A DNA stretch of 64,000 nt from contig CP092079.1 in NCBI GenBank assembly GCA_022226955.1, forward strand, positions 3,221,546 through 3,285,545, read 5' to 3'. Position 1 is the stretch's first letter. Every line of letters begins with the position of its first letter. The position numbers and the translations under genes were made by a program. Of the stretch, positions 53,838-62,904 are shown piece after piece. The stretch comes from Nitrospira sp. GTDB taxonomy: Bacteria; Nitrospirota; Nitrospiria; Nitrospirales; Nitrospiraceae. Under the pieces are notes generated by a model. It was not told where the DNA came from and did not search any database. It saw nothing but the letters and a program-made list of their open reading frames with translations.

Positions 53838-54579
53838 GCGTTTGCTCAGCCCAACGCCGAACTTGCGCACTCTCCTCACGCCCCGCAACAACACTCAACT
53901 CCTGTCGATCCTCACCCCCAGAAACGAATTGCAGCCGATACGCGACTTCCGCTCGAACAGAAGACGAAGGGTCTGCACTCAACCGACCGCGCAACAACGG
54001 CACCACATGCGGATCTCCTGATTCAACCAGCGCCACAACAGCAGCACGTCGAACGTCTGCGTCTGGATCGCGCAGAACTCCTAAAAGCGCCTCTATGACC
54101 TCAGGCCGATCGATCCCTTCCAATGCATGAATCACAGCACGACGCACAGCGGGATCGTCATGAGTCAACTGAGATTGCCACAGAGGCCAGAGCTCCTTGC
54201 CCTGATCGAGCGACGACAGTGTCTGAGCAGCCGCAGTGCGAACCGATGGGGCAGGATCGGCGAGTAACCGCGCAAGATGTTCGGTAGTGGCTCTCTCGAT
54301 AGGACCGACCTGGCTCAAACTATAGGCGGCAGCTTCCCGAACCATGACGGCTGGATCGCCTAACGCCAGGGTAAGGCCCTGAATAGCCTGCTGATCGCCA
54401 ACCTTTCCCAAGGCCTCCGCCGCAGTTCGACGCAGTACGTCATCGCGGTCTCGCAAAAGCTTGATCAGCGTTTCAACCGTGCTTTGAGGAGAGGAGCTAG
54501 CTGAAGATTGGTAGCAGCCAGCCAGTGAAACAAAACAGAAACCAAGCGGGACAATAGCAATAAGCACAGACCATCTCAT
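53752..54579 (-). CDS. HEAT-repeat lipoprotein
   Basis: About 275 residues. A lipoprotein signal (MRWSVLIAIVPLGFCFVSLAGC) is followed by successive HEAT-like repeats (DRDDVLRRTAAEALGKVGDQQAI, DPAVMVREAAAYSLSQVG, DPAPSVRTAAAQTLSSL, DPDADVRRAAVVALVESGD). They probably form a curved scaffold in the periplasm. The start is uncertain: ATG 54579 (short-spaced GAGG upstream), ATG 54594, or a TTG at 54615 overlapping the tatA stop. It follows the tatA gene closely, suggesting an operon. Confidence 0.75.
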   Translation of the reverse strand: MRWSVLIAIVPLGFCFVSLAGCYQSSASSSPQSTVETLIKLLRDRDDVLRRTAAEALGKVGDQQAIQGLTLALGDPAVMVREAAAYSLSQVGPIERATTEHLARLLADPAPSVRTAAAQTLSSLDQGKELWPLWQSQLTHDDPAVRRAVIHALEGIDRPEVIEALLGVLRDPDADVRRAAVVALVESGDPHVVPLLRGRLSADPSSSVRAEVAYRLQFVSGGEDRQELSVVAGREESAQVRRWAEQTLKEMGRYGSDSTPRRVPPTGLGPSHRYP

Positions 54580-54611
54580 CGATCCTCGGCTCATCTGAGA
54601 GTCCGTGATCT

Positions 54612-55415
54612 TCAAGCCTGCTTCGGAGGATCTTCTTCCACCGCTGGCAATTCTCTGGCCGCTTCCAAAGACTGCTGGAACTCTTTCTGCGCCGCATCCA
54701 TCTCAAATTGAACGGTCCGGACCTGAGGGTCCACGGTGTTCCGGACATCCGCGACCGTCTGCCGGAATGTCCGTAACGCGTCACCCAATCCTTCACCAAG
54801 CCCCTGCATATCGTTCGGAGTCAACCCCGCCGGAGCTTGAGCCGCTTTCACTTTGAGCGCGGCTTGCTGCGCTTGCACCCGCGCGACTGCGTCTTTGTTG
54901 ACAATCGCCGATGGACGCTTCGCCGCCGGCTTGGCTTGCGCGCCCGGAGGCAACGGAGGATATTGCGCGCGCGACATCGGAGCCGGCGCCGCCGCCCGCT
55001 CTTCCATCGACAACGCTTGTTGTCCCCCGCCCGTCTGAGCCGGTGGCGCAGCTGCCGCCCGAGGCGCTTGCGGAGATTGTGGGCCCATGTTGTACATCAT
55101 CGAGGCCGTCGTTCCCGGCGTCAGCTCAGGACCCGGCACATAAGGAACATTCGTCGCCTTCGGAGCTGCCGGAGCGGATGCGGCCGGCTGAGGGGCCGGT
55201 CTGTCCACTTGAGGTGTCTCAACTGCCGCGGTTGCTTCCGGTTGAGGCTGCGCCGCATCTACAGGAGGCGGCGGGATCTCGTTGACTTCTTTTTTAAAGC
55301 CCTTCAAGGCCTTGCCGACACCCTCCCCGATGGACGGCAATCGTCCCGCGCCGAAAATAATCAGCACGATCACCAAAATAATGATCAGCTCTGAAATCCC
55401 CATCGTCCCGAACAT
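54612..55415 (-). CDS. tatA: TatA-like protein with long tail and second amphipathic helix
   Basis: A 267-residue protein. The first 45 residues are a classical TatA: the transmembrane helix [23 protein letters not shown] (21-27), then the amphipathic helix [18 protein letters not shown] Pro/Ala/Gln-rich linker (about 46-200) follows. Uniquely, at about residue 205, a second amphipathic segment [17 protein letters not shown] resembles the first, leading to a charged helix ([20 protein letters not shown]) reminiscent of TatB. TatA normally has 60-100 residues. tatC is not nearby. Whether it acts as TatA, TatB or both is unknown. Confidence 0.82.
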   Translation of the reverse strand: MFGTMGISELIIILVIVLIIFGAGRLPSIGEGVGKALKGFKKEVNEIPPPPVDAAQPQPEATAAVETPQVDRPAPQPAASAPAAPKATNVPYVPGPELTPGTTASMMYNMGPQSPQAPRAAAAPPAQTGGGQQALSMEERAAAPAPMSRAQYPPLPPGAQAKPAAKRPSAIVNKDAVARVQAQQAALKVKAAQAPAGLTPNDMQGLGEGLGDALRTFRQTVADVRNTVDPQVRTVQFEMDAAQKEFQQSLEAARELPAVEEDPPKQA

Positions 55416-55478
55416 GGTCGTACCCTTCCTGCTCGCGGGCGGTCACCCTTCTCTATCTCAACTCTCGTATCTCGGCTG

Positions 55479-55508
55479 AATCTAGCTGCCACAATAAGCA
55501 GCTGTCAA
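55479..55508 (-). promoter_or_regulatory. sigma70-type promoter of tatA
   Basis: On the minus strand TTGACA (55503-55508), an 18-base spacer and TAGATT (55479-55484). The spacer and -10 overlap the inverted repeat AGCTGC-N8-GCAGCT (55484-55503), which could act as an operator or end the M24 gene. Confidence 0.6.
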
Positions 55509-55541
55509 GGAAGCGAAGGCGGACGAAACGACAAGGGCAGG

Positions 55542-56747
55542 TCAGAAAATCGGGACAATTCCCGTCTGCAGCGGCTGGCCATACACCACCGCCTCTTGTT
55601 CAGACACATACACATCCAACTCACTCCGAATCCCGAATTCGTCAGGAAGGTAAATCCCGGGCTCAATGGAGAAACAGGTCTTGGGCATCAGTCGGCGGCT
55701 CTCTTGCGTTTCGAGGTTGTCGATATTCGCTCCGTTTCCATGCACTTCTTCGCCGATCGAATGCCCTGTCCGATGCACAAACCGGTCGCCATACCCGGCC
55801 TGGCTGATCACCCGGCGGCAGGCGTCATCGACCTCCCAGCCAAATGGGAATTGACCGGCGGCCACCCGCTGTTGCACAAACGACAGCGCCGCATCGCGTC
55901 CCTGCCGGACAGAGTCGAAGATCTCCCGATGGCGCGCGGGAACCTCACTCGCTGTAAACCCCGTCCAGGTGATGTCGCCATACACCGCTCCCGGCTCCTG
56001 GCGCTTTGCCCAGAGATCGATCAACACCAGACTATCGCGCAACACCGGCGACGAGGCCGCCGCCGTCGGTCCGTAATGAGGATCGGCGCTATGCGCATTC
56101 ACGGCGGCAATCGGTGGGCTCGACGTCACCATGCCCGCATCGTGAATCCGGCCAAGAATAAATTGCTGAAGATCATATTCGGTGAGCGCGCGACCGGCCC
56201 GGAGAGTCGAACCGACATGGGCAAAGGCCTCGTCGACAATCCGGCGTAACGCCGTCACCGCATATCGATGCGATTCGAGCTGCGCGTCCGTCCAAACCGC
56301 CTCGAAACGCTGAACGAGATCGGCGGCACTGACAACCTCTACATCGAAACTGCGAATCAGCTCGATCGTGCCGGCATCCACGCGCGAGAGGTACGGCACT
56401 GCGTTCAGCGGCGAATATTGCATCGCGATGCGACGCGAGCCCTTGAGAATCGACGCCAACAGCGTCTGCTGCTGCTCCCACGACACATAGAGCTGGTCCC
56501 GCCCGGGCAATTCTTCCAGCACATGCGGTTCAATACGATGCAGCAATTTGACGGGAGCGCCCTGTGCGGGAATCCAATAATACCAGCGGCGGGTCACATG
56601 GCGAGACGGATCGAGCAGCAAGACCCGGTAGGCCAGGGGATCGCTTCCGCGAAAATCATAGAATAGCCATCCGTCCGCCGTACCGCTCTCACGGATGGCT
56701 GCCTGAATCGCGGCGATACGCTCATGATACTGCGAAGACCTCGTCAT
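55542..56747 (-). CDS. M24-family metallopeptidase (Xaa-Pro aminopeptidase-like)
   Basis: About 401 residues. The N-terminal creatinase-like domain (about 1-150) precedes the pita-bread domain with all metal ligands: Asp in VLIDLWA, Asp in YGDITWT, His in HRTGHSIG, Glu in SIEPGIYL and Glu in RSELDVYV. It is therefore probably active against Xaa-Pro peptides, though members of the fold can have other substrates. The start at 56747 (MTRSSQYHERIA) is preferred over 56768. Confidence 0.88.
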   Translation of the reverse strand: MTRSSQYHERIAAIQAAIRESGTADGWLFYDFRGSDPLAYRVLLLDPSRHVTRRWYYWIPAQGAPVKLLHRIEPHVLEELPGRDQLYVSWEQQQTLLASILKGSRRIAMQYSPLNAVPYLSRVDAGTIELIRSFDVEVVSAADLVQRFEAVWTDAQLESHRYAVTALRRIVDEAFAHVGSTLRAGRALTEYDLQQFILGRIHDAGMVTSSPPIAAVNAHSADPHYGPTAAASSPVLRDSLVLIDLWAKRQEPGAVYGDITWTGFTASEVPARHREIFDSVRQGRDAALSFVQQRVAAGQFPFGWEVDDACRRVISQAGYGDRFVHRTGHSIGEEVHGNGANIDNLETQESRRLMPKTCFSIEPGIYLPDEFGIRSELDVYVSEQEAVVYGQPLQTGIVPIF

Positions 56748-56828
56748 GTACGGCATCATATTCGCCAAAGCAGGAAGCCGTCAAATCAGCAGCGGTCTGG
56801 GATGAGCGCCATGCTACAATGCACGACC

Positions 56829-57275
56829 ATGGCTCTTGAGACACCGCCGGATGCCACTCCCTATCGCGTAACGCTCTTCTTCGGCCCGGAACCGGTCGAC
56901 GACGATTCCAGCACACAGACCTGTGTCTTCAATGTGAAAAAACGCAGCTGGAAAGCCGGCATCCAGGTATCTGTCGACATTGCCACCGACCAGCTTGCCG
57001 CGCTTCAAGAAACCATTCGAGAGGCTGCTCCAATCGCCAAGGCTCTCGAAGTGTTACCCGAATCCGAACGCGTGGACGCCAATGCCCGCCTCCCGGATCT
57101 CGCCGCGCAAGCGATCGCCTGGTGCAAACTCGACCTGCGCCTGACTACTGGACTCCCGCAGGAAAACCAGCGGATCCTTAGCCATGAGCTCATCCCTGAA
57201 TTGAATCAAAGCCTGCTGACCCGCCGCGAGTATGCCATCACCTACATTCTTACAGAGCTCGACCTGATGCCATGA
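56829..57275 (+). CDS. conserved hypothetical protein
   Basis: A 148-residue soluble protein starting MALETPPDATPYRVTLFFGPEPVDDDSS, with a mixed beta (first 60 residues) and helical (remainder) composition. No known domain or active-site motif is seen. A TACAAT box about 16 bases upstream supports the ATG at 56829 over an earlier one at 56802. Divergent from the M24 peptidase gene. Confidence 0.55.
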   Translation: MALETPPDATPYRVTLFFGPEPVDDDSSTQTCVFNVKKRSWKAGIQVSVDIATDQLAALQETIREAAPIAKALEVLPESERVDANARLPDLAAQAIAWCKLDLRLTTGLPQENQRILSHELIPELNQSLLTRREYAITYILTELDLMP

Positions 57276-57318
57276 CTGAGTTCCGCGCCATTCACTAAAT
57301 GCCAACAGGGCAGGGGGT

Positions 57319-57346
57319 TTGCAAGCTTCTACGAATTTGTTATAAC
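57319..57346 (+). promoter_or_regulatory. sigma70-type promoter
   Basis: TTGCAA (57319-57324), a 16-base spacer and TATAAC (57341-57346), followed by a leader of about 75 bases with a small hairpin (AGACCG / CGGTCT) before the exported-protein gene. Confidence 0.5.
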
Positions 57347-57429
57347 GCCATGATAGTAATATCACCATTTTTCTTCAGACCGTAGATGCGATCCTAGAAT
57401 CCGGTCTTTGAAAAGGAAGGAGGATCTCC

Positions 57430-57846
57430 GTGACACAGCTTGGATTTATCCGCACACTCCCCTTGGTCGCATTCGTCGTCGTCATGACATTCACCTCGCT
57501 GATCGCCGCACCGGCCTGGAGCCAATCGTCATCTTCCGATAGCCAACAGGGCACGCCGTCCGGCGCGGGCATGCAAGCGGGCGCGGCTGTTTCAACCATT
57601 CTGTATTTCCCCTTCAAAGCCGCCTTTGCGATCGGCGGCGGCGTTGTCGGAGGACTCGCCTATTTGTTCTCCGGCTTGAATGAGCAAACCGCGAAGAGCA
57701 TTTGGATCCCGAGCATGTACGGCACCTATGTCATCACACCGGAGCACTTGTCCGGCGACCGATCTGTCCGGTTCCTGGGGGTTGCAGCCGAAAACGACGC
57801 TCCTGCAGGCAGCTCCAGCACGCCCGCCATGGAACCAGTCCGGTGA
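57430..57846 (+). CDS. exported glycine-rich membrane protein, unknown
   Basis: A 138-residue protein. Signal peptide (LPLVAFVVVMTFTSLIAAPAWS), a Ser/Gln-rich linker, then one hydrophobic glycine-rich segment (STILYFPFKAAFAIGGGVVGGLAYLFSG) and a C-terminal tail with IPSMYGTYVITPEHLSGDRSVRFLG. The GTG start is well supported by AAGGAGG. Similar short proteins appear in Nitrospira-like and deltaproteobacterial genomes as far as I recall, without function. The next gene starts 2 bases after its stop, so both share a transcript. Confidence 0.7.
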   Translation: MTQLGFIRTLPLVAFVVVMTFTSLIAAPAWSQSSSSDSQQGTPSGAGMQAGAAVSTILYFPFKAAFAIGGGVVGGLAYLFSGLNEQTAKSIWIPSMYGTYVITPEHLSGDRSVRFLGVAAENDAPAGSSSTPAMEPVR

Positions 57847-57847
57847 T

Positions 57848-58591
57848 ATGAAGCCCGTCATCGGCGTGACCCCAGACTTCAATGCCGGTGACCGCAAGGA
57901 ATGGGGTGGGCGAGAGCCCACCTACTTTCTCCGTGCCCGTTACGTCCGCGCTATCGAAGAACTCGGCGGCATCCCTCTCATTCTCCCCTTAGTCGCCGAT
58001 GCGGCTGGGCGGAGGCGGCTGCTCGAACGCGTCGACGGGCTTCTGCTGACCGGCAGCGGCCCCGACCTTCCGCCCCGCCTCTACGGAGAACGCCAGCGCT
58101 ACAAATTCCCACTCGTCAGCGAACGCCGCGCGAACTTCGAGCTGGACCTCGTGCATCTCGCTCACACGCGCGACCTTCCTGTTCTCGGCATCTGCGGCGG
58201 GATGCAGACCATCAATGTCGCCTGCGGAGGCAGCCTCTTCCAGGATTTATCTTCGCAAATGCCTCACGCGCTTCCTCACCGGCAGAAAACCAAAGCCATC
58301 CATCTGGCGCACTCGGTCGATATCGCGGCCGGAAGCCTCCTCAGAAAGATCGTTGCCAAAGCCACCGTGCGAGTGAATAGCTCACACCACCAATCCGTGA
58401 AAACCGTTGCCCCTTCGCTGATCGCGAGCGCGATCGCGCCGGATGGCGTCATCGAAGCCGTCGAATCCCCCGGCCATCGATTCTTCCTCGGCGTCCAATG
58501 GCATCCTGAATTTCTCTTCGAGCGACACATCGCCCATCGCCGATTATTCCAAGCCCTGCTCCGCGCCGCCGGCCGCACGCACACCACCTAA
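57848..58591 (+). CDS. peptidase C26 family, gamma-glutamyl-GABA hydrolase-like
   Basis: A 247-residue class I glutamine-amidotransferase-like hydrolase (PuuD type). The nucleophile C116 lies in LGICGGMQTINVACGG, preceded by LLLTGSGPDLPPRLYGE. The His-Glu pair is in GVQWHPEFLF. It cleaves gamma-glutamyl amides such as gamma-glutamyl-GABA in polyamine catabolism, although substrates vary. An amino-acid permease gene follows 70 bases later, which suits a role in gamma-glutamyl compound use. Confidence 0.88.
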   Translation: MKPVIGVTPDFNAGDRKEWGGREPTYFLRARYVRAIEELGGIPLILPLVADAAGRRRLLERVDGLLLTGSGPDLPPRLYGERQRYKFPLVSERRANFELDLVHLAHTRDLPVLGICGGMQTINVACGGSLFQDLSSQMPHALPHRQKTKAIHLAHSVDIAAGSLLRKIVAKATVRVNSSHHQSVKTVAPSLIASAIAPDGVIEAVESPGHRFFLGVQWHPEFLFERHIAHRRLFQALLRAAGRTHTT

Positions 58592-58660
58592 TGCCGGCTA
58601 AGCGCCGCCTTTTATAATTCACGCCGCATTGTTCCCACTGCCTGCTATACTACGCGCCAT

Positions 58661-60154
58661 ATGGATCCCGCTCCTGCTGAATCGACGACGCATCCAACGC
58701 GTGCAGATTCCGTGACACGCTGCCTGTTCCGCGCCAAATCCATCGAGCGCATTCTGGCCGATGCCGACCAGCCCCAATATCGCCTCAAGCGAACCTTGAG
58801 TGCCTGGGATCTCACGGCATTGGGCATTGGAGCCATCATTGGAACCGGGATCTTTGTCTTAATCGGAACCGCCATTGTCGGAGATGCAGGCCGGCCAGGA
58901 GCGGGGCCCGGGATCGTCCTGTCCTTCATCCTCTCCGGACTGACCTGTCTCCTCGCGGCGCTCTGCTATGCGGAATTTGCCGCGATGATTCCCGTGGCCG
59001 GATCGGCCTATACCTATTCGTATGCGACGCTGGGAGAATTCCTGGCTTGGATCACCGGCTGGAATTTGATTTTGGAATATGGCGTAGCCTGCGTGGCCGT
59101 CGCCATCGGCTGGTCCGGCTATTTCAACAATCTGCTGAAGCTCGCTGGGCTCGATCTACCAGACTGGGCCACCCACGCACCGGGAGGGCCGGAGGGCGGC
59201 CTGGCGAATATTCCCGCCGCCATCATTGTCCTGCTCGTGACGATCGTGCTGGTCATCGGCATCAAGGAAAGCGCCCGAGCCACCGGCATAATCGTCTGCC
59301 TCAAACTCGCCGTGATTCTGTTTTTCATCGCCGCGGGGACTCCGTCCGTCAACCCGGATAATTGGTCTCCGTTCATGCCGAACGGCTTCACGGGAGTCAC
59401 CGCCGCCGCCGCGACCGTCTTCTTTGCCTATATCGGATTCGACGCCGTCACCACAACGGCGGAAGAAGCCCGCAATCCGCAACGCGACCTGCCGATCGGC
59501 ATCATGGCGTCGCTCGGCATTTGCACAATTCTCTATGTGTCCGTCGCCGCCGTCCTGACCGGGCTCGTTCCCTATCGCCAGATCGACATTCACGCGCCGG
59601 TGGCGGAAGCGCTGCGCCTCGTGGGACATAAATGGGGAGCGGCTATCGTCGCCATGGGCGCCGTCGCCGGCATCACCAGCGTGCTGGTCGTCATGATGTT
59701 GGGACAGATTCGTGTGTTCTTCGCGATTTCGCGAGACGGGCTGTTAAGCCCCTGGCTGTCGACCGTCCATCCGCGCTTCGGCACCCCGCACCATGCCACA
59801 ATCCTAACTGGCATCGGCGTGGCGATTATGGCCGCCTTCGTCCCCATCGGCACCGCCGCCGACATGACAAACATCGGAACGTTCTTCGCCTTCACACTCG
59901 TCTGTATCGGACTCATCGTCCTGCGCTACGCCCGTCCTCATCAACCACGCCCATTCAAAACTCCGCTCATGCCATGGATACCGCTGCTGGGAGTCCTTTC
60001 CTGCCTAGGACTCATGTGGCAACTCCCCACGCTTACCTGGCATCGATTCGTCTGGTGGACGCTCGCCGGAGTAATTATTTATGGGGTATACGGTATGCGG
60101 CACAGCAAACTAGCCGCACAGACTCACAATCATTCATCGATCAATCACAAATAG
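58661..60154 (+). CDS. APC-family amino-acid permease
   Basis: A 497-residue transporter with about 12 hydrophobic segments. The APC signature LGIGAIIGTGIFVLIGTA is in helix 1, the cationic-amino-acid-transporter type FAYIGFDAVTTTAEEARNPQRDLPIGI is mid-protein, and the C-terminus has IPLLGVLSCLGLMWQLP. It most resembles the CAT/YfnA group (basic or general amino acids). It may supply or recover substrates for the neighbouring C26 hydrolase, which is inference. Confidence 0.9.
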   Translation: MDPAPAESTTHPTRADSVTRCLFRAKSIERILADADQPQYRLKRTLSAWDLTALGIGAIIGTGIFVLIGTAIVGDAGRPGAGPGIVLSFILSGLTCLLAALCYAEFAAMIPVAGSAYTYSYATLGEFLAWITGWNLILEYGVACVAVAIGWSGYFNNLLKLAGLDLPDWATHAPGGPEGGLANIPAAIIVLLVTIVLVIGIKESARATGIIVCLKLAVILFFIAAGTPSVNPDNWSPFMPNGFTGVTAAAATVFFAYIGFDAVTTTAEEARNPQRDLPIGIMASLGICTILYVSVAAVLTGLVPYRQIDIHAPVAEALRLVGHKWGAAIVAMGAVAGITSVLVVMMLGQIRVFFAISRDGLLSPWLSTVHPRFGTPHHATILTGIGVAIMAAFVPIGTAADMTNIGTFFAFTLVCIGLIVLRYARPHQPRPFKTPLMPWIPLLGVLSCLGLMWQLPTLTWHRFVWWTLAGVIIYGVYGMRHSKLAAQTHNHSSINHK

Positions 60155-60172
60155 CGGTCGGCAAGAAGACGA

Positions 60173-60616
60173 CTACTTCGTTTCAGCGGATGGCTCAGGA
60201 GAAGCAGCCGGGGCGGCTGTCGGAAGAGGAACTGCTGAGGCTGCGGCAGGAGCCACCGGGGCGGCTGACGCTGTAGGTGAAGAAACCGCAGCGGCGCCAG
60301 GTGGAGCCGGCGCGACGGCTGGCTTGGGAGGCGCAGCCGGTTTAGGCGGCGCGGGCTTCTCCGGCTTAATCCCGCCTTCCCAGGAAGGGCCTGAATACAT
60401 CTCTGCCGCCAGCCCCTTGGTTTTCCATTTATCTTCGAAATCGGCGGCGGCTTTGTTGGGAGTCTCGCCCACGCCCGTCACATCGTTCCAGGGATAGGCT
60501 TTCGGACCGATCTGGCAGGAGGATCCCGTGCGATTCAAATACAACGCAATCGGGTTGCCTCGATAGGGGCCGAGGTAGATATGCACGCAACCGACGTATT
60601 CAAGCAAATTCGCCAT
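60173..60616 (-). CDS. hypothetical protein with Ala/Pro-rich tail
   Basis: A 147-residue protein. The first ~75 residues (MANLLEYVGCVHIYLGPYRGNPIALYL ... YPWNDVTGVGETPNKAAADFEDKWKTKGL) look like a folded domain with two or three conserved-looking cysteine/tryptophan positions. The remainder is a low-complexity Ala/Pro tail. No signal peptide. The start at 60616 follows GGAG; the longer frame is unsupported. Convergent with the permease. Confidence 0.6.
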   Translation of the reverse strand: MANLLEYVGCVHIYLGPYRGNPIALYLNRTGSSCQIGPKAYPWNDVTGVGETPNKAAADFEDKWKTKGLAAEMYSGPSWEGGIKPEKPAPPKPAAPPKPAVAPAPPGAAAVSSPTASAAPVAPAAASAVPLPTAAPAASPEPSAETK

Positions 60617-60678
60617 GCCGGTCTCCAAGAGGGGGCATGATGCCATAACTCCATGGAAACAGGCAAGTCGAGAACGCT

Positions 60679-61206
60679 CTATGGATCAGTCCTTGGCGGC
60701 GCAACGGCGGATAGAGGCCGCTGCTCGGGCCGTCTCCGAATCATGAATATGGCGCCAATCAACGCGATGATCACAGCCACATTCAGCCCCACATCCATGA
60801 GGTACTGATAAAACTGCGTGTCCGTCATGCTTTGCTGATGCGAGAGTTCTGCGCCGGCCGTCAGAATTTTCCTGGTACAGGCAATGACACCCACCGACAG
60901 ATAGGGCTCCAGCTCCAATACTTCGGTTTGGAGAAAACGCACCACGGTCCGGAACAGCTCCAAGAGAATAATGACCAGCAAAATGTCATTCAACAACCTA
61001 AGGCCGGCTGGAAGAATGAGGACATGGCCTTTGGGATCGAACTGACCGGCGAGAAACACATACCAAGCATGGATAAACACCAGCATACCGAGGATCAACA
61101 AACTGAATCCCGCCGTGGCATACCCCAGGCGGTCCAGCCATTCCATGTATTGACACCATCGCCGCATCAACGCATTCCGGCGAGTCCTTAATTCGTCCGT
61201 CTCCAT
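60679..61206 (-). CDS. PsiE-type phosphate-starvation-inducible membrane protein
   Basis: A 175-residue membrane protein with four hydrophobic segments (YATAGFSLLILGMLVFIHAWYVF, GLRLLNDILLVIILLELFRTVV, YLSVGVIACTRKILTAG, MDVGLNVAVIIALIGAIFMI). The order and motifs (LLELFRTVVRFLQTE, IACTRKIL) match the PsiE / DUF1622-like family named for E. coli PsiE. The function is unknown. Eighteen bases separate it from the CCGH-motif gene upstream, so they are probably co-transcribed. Confidence 0.8.
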   Translation of the reverse strand: METDELRTRRNALMRRWCQYMEWLDRLGYATAGFSLLILGMLVFIHAWYVFLAGQFDPKGHVLILPAGLRLLNDILLVIILLELFRTVVRFLQTEVLELEPYLSVGVIACTRKILTAGAELSHQQSMTDTQFYQYLMDVGLNVAVIIALIGAIFMIRRRPEQRPLSAVAPPRTDP

Positions 61207-61224
61207 ACCTCACCTCCAGCCAGG

Positions 61225-61611
61225 CTACGCCGTACCGGACGGTCCGGTCTGCTCCGGCTCGGGAGAGCGCATCTGACCGAACTTTAATTCCCGCATCGAA
61301 CTGATCGTCAGAGAATGACCGCAGCAACGGATTTCCGCAAACCCTGCCCCACCATCCATAATCATCACCCGCAATCCGCAGGAGTCCGGATACAACTTCT
61401 TCTCATCCAAGACGACCGCCGACGGCAATATGCCACGCTTCCGGCCGGCGGGCGACCCCATCTCGGCAACAACATCGTCTTCTGTTAAATCATGGCCGCA
61501 ACAGACGATCTTCTCAAACCCCTCGCCGCCACCCATGACTTTGACAACCAACCCGCAGGCATGCGGATGGCGGGCCTGCTCATCGATGAAATCGCCTTTT
61601 TTGAGTGCCAT
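61225..61611 (-). CDS. protein with duplicated CCGH cysteine motif
   Basis: A 128-residue soluble protein made of two similar ~25-residue units about 59 residues apart. Each has one cysteine, a glycine-rich turn and a CCGH block: C19, C37, C38, H40 and C78, C96, C97, H99. The pattern Cys-Gly-Leu ... Gly-Gly-x-Gly-Phe ... Cys-Cys-Gly-His recalls the desulforedoxin/desulfoferrodoxin metal knuckle, but each unit lacks the first CxxC partner. A metal- or redox-related role is inferred. It starts MALKKGDFIDEQARHPHACG; the UMF1 transporter gene ends 9 bases upstream. Confidence 0.65.
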   Translation of the reverse strand: MALKKGDFIDEQARHPHACGLVVKVMGGGEGFEKIVCCGHDLTEDDVVAEMGSPAGRKRGILPSAVVLDEKKLYPDSCGLRVMIMDGGAGFAEIRCCGHSLTISSMRELKFGQMRSPEPEQTGPSGTA

Positions 61612-61620
61612 GTCGTGATC

Positions 61621-62904
61621 TCACTCCTGCGCTGCCGCCATGCCGCGGCGTTCATCCACTCCAAGAAATATGGCTAGGCCAATCGCAAAAAACAGCGCCA
61701 TCGACAAGACCGCCCAGCGCTGGCTCCCGGTCCAGACCGTCACTTCTCCGTAGACGATCGGTCCAAGAATCGCAGCGAATTTCCCCGCCACGGAAAAGAA
61801 CCCGAAGAATTCGCCCTGATGCCCCAGCGGCGTAAACCGGCCAAGTAACGTGCGGCTCACCGATTGATTGGCGCCAAGCGCCGCGCCGGCCACCAAGCCC
61901 AGCAGGTAAAACTGCAGCGGCGTCTGCACCGCCGCAGCCCCAATCACAACGGCAATCCATAGGAGCAACGTGATCGTGATCGACCGCACCGCCCCAATCC
62001 GATCCGCCACAAACCCGAACCCGACCGAGCCCAGGCCCGCTGTAATCTGCGTCACGAGGAAATAGATAATCAGATCGCCCGGCGTGAAGTCCAGGACTTT
62101 GTTCGCAAAAATACCCGACGCCACAATCACTGTATTGATCGCATCGGAATACAGTAAATAGGCGACGAAGTAGCGCCGGAGATCCCGATAGGCCGACAGC
62201 TGACGGGCGGTGTCGCGCAGCTGCTTCATGACCGCACGCCACACCACCACACCGGCGGTCAGCGGACGGGGCTGCGCCCGTTCTTGTAAAAAGAAAAAGG
62301 TGGGCAGGGCCGCAACAAGAAAAAACGCCGCCGTCATGACGAAACTCAAGCGATAGAGAGCCAGGTTCGACTCGGCGAAGCCGCCGGAGATGAAGGGGTA
62401 GGCCAGCACCAGCGAGAGCAACCCGCCGACATAGCCAAACCCCCATCCGTATCCGGACAACCGCCCCATCTGCTGCGGCGCGACGAGTTCCACCAGAAAC
62501 GCGCTGCAGAACACAAAGCCAATATCGAATCCGATATTGGCAATTCCGAAAATGAGGAGCCCGAGCGTCACATCACCGCGGGTCACGAGCCATAGCAGCG
62601 CTGTGCTGGCTACGCAGAGCAACGTGGAAACGATAAGCACCTGCCGTTTGACAGCCCGAATATCGGCCCACACCCCCAGAACAGGCGACACCAGCGCCAC
62701 GACCAGCATGGAAAGCGCATAGCCCCAAAACCAGAGTCGCTCGGCCATGCCCGGTGGAGCGACATCCGCAGCGGCGACCTGAATAAAATAGACGCTGTAG
62801 GCGACCGTCACGATCAGGGTGGAAAAGGAAGAGTTGGCGAAATCGTAGAAACACCAGGCCCAGAGCTCTCGGCGGCCAGCTGGAAAGGAAGGCGGGCTGC
62901 TCAC
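61621..62904 (-). CDS. UMF1/Atg22-type MFS transporter
   Basis: About 427 residues and 11-12 hydrophobic segments. The opening RRELWAWCFYDFANSSFSTLIVTVAYSVYF is characteristic of the UMF1 / vacuole effluxer Atg22-like family. Substrates of the bacterial members are not established; Atg22 exports amino acids from yeast vacuoles. I place the start at the GTG at 62904, which overlaps the nagZ stop as GTGA; the longer frame begins inside nagZ. Coupling to nagZ suggests a role in recycling wall-derived compounds. Confidence 0.85.
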   Translation of the reverse strand: MSSPPSFPAGRRELWAWCFYDFANSSFSTLIVTVAYSVYFIQVAAADVAPPGMAERLWFWGYALSMLVVALVSPVLGVWADIRAVKRQVLIVSTLLCVASTALLWLVTRGDVTLGLLIFGIANIGFDIGFVFCSAFLVELVAPQQMGRLSGYGWGFGYVGGLLSLVLAYPFISGGFAESNLALYRLSFVMTAAFFLVAALPTFFFLQERAQPRPLTAGVVVWRAVMKQLRDTARQLSAYRDLRRYFVAYLLYSDAINTVIVASGIFANKVLDFTPGDLIIYFLVTQITAGLGSVGFGFVADRIGAVRSITITLLLWIAVVIGAAAVQTPLQFYLLGLVAGAALGANQSVSRTLLGRFTPLGHQGEFFGFFSVAGKFAAILGPIVYGEVTVWTGSQRWAVLSMALFFAIGLAIFLGVDERRGMAAAQE

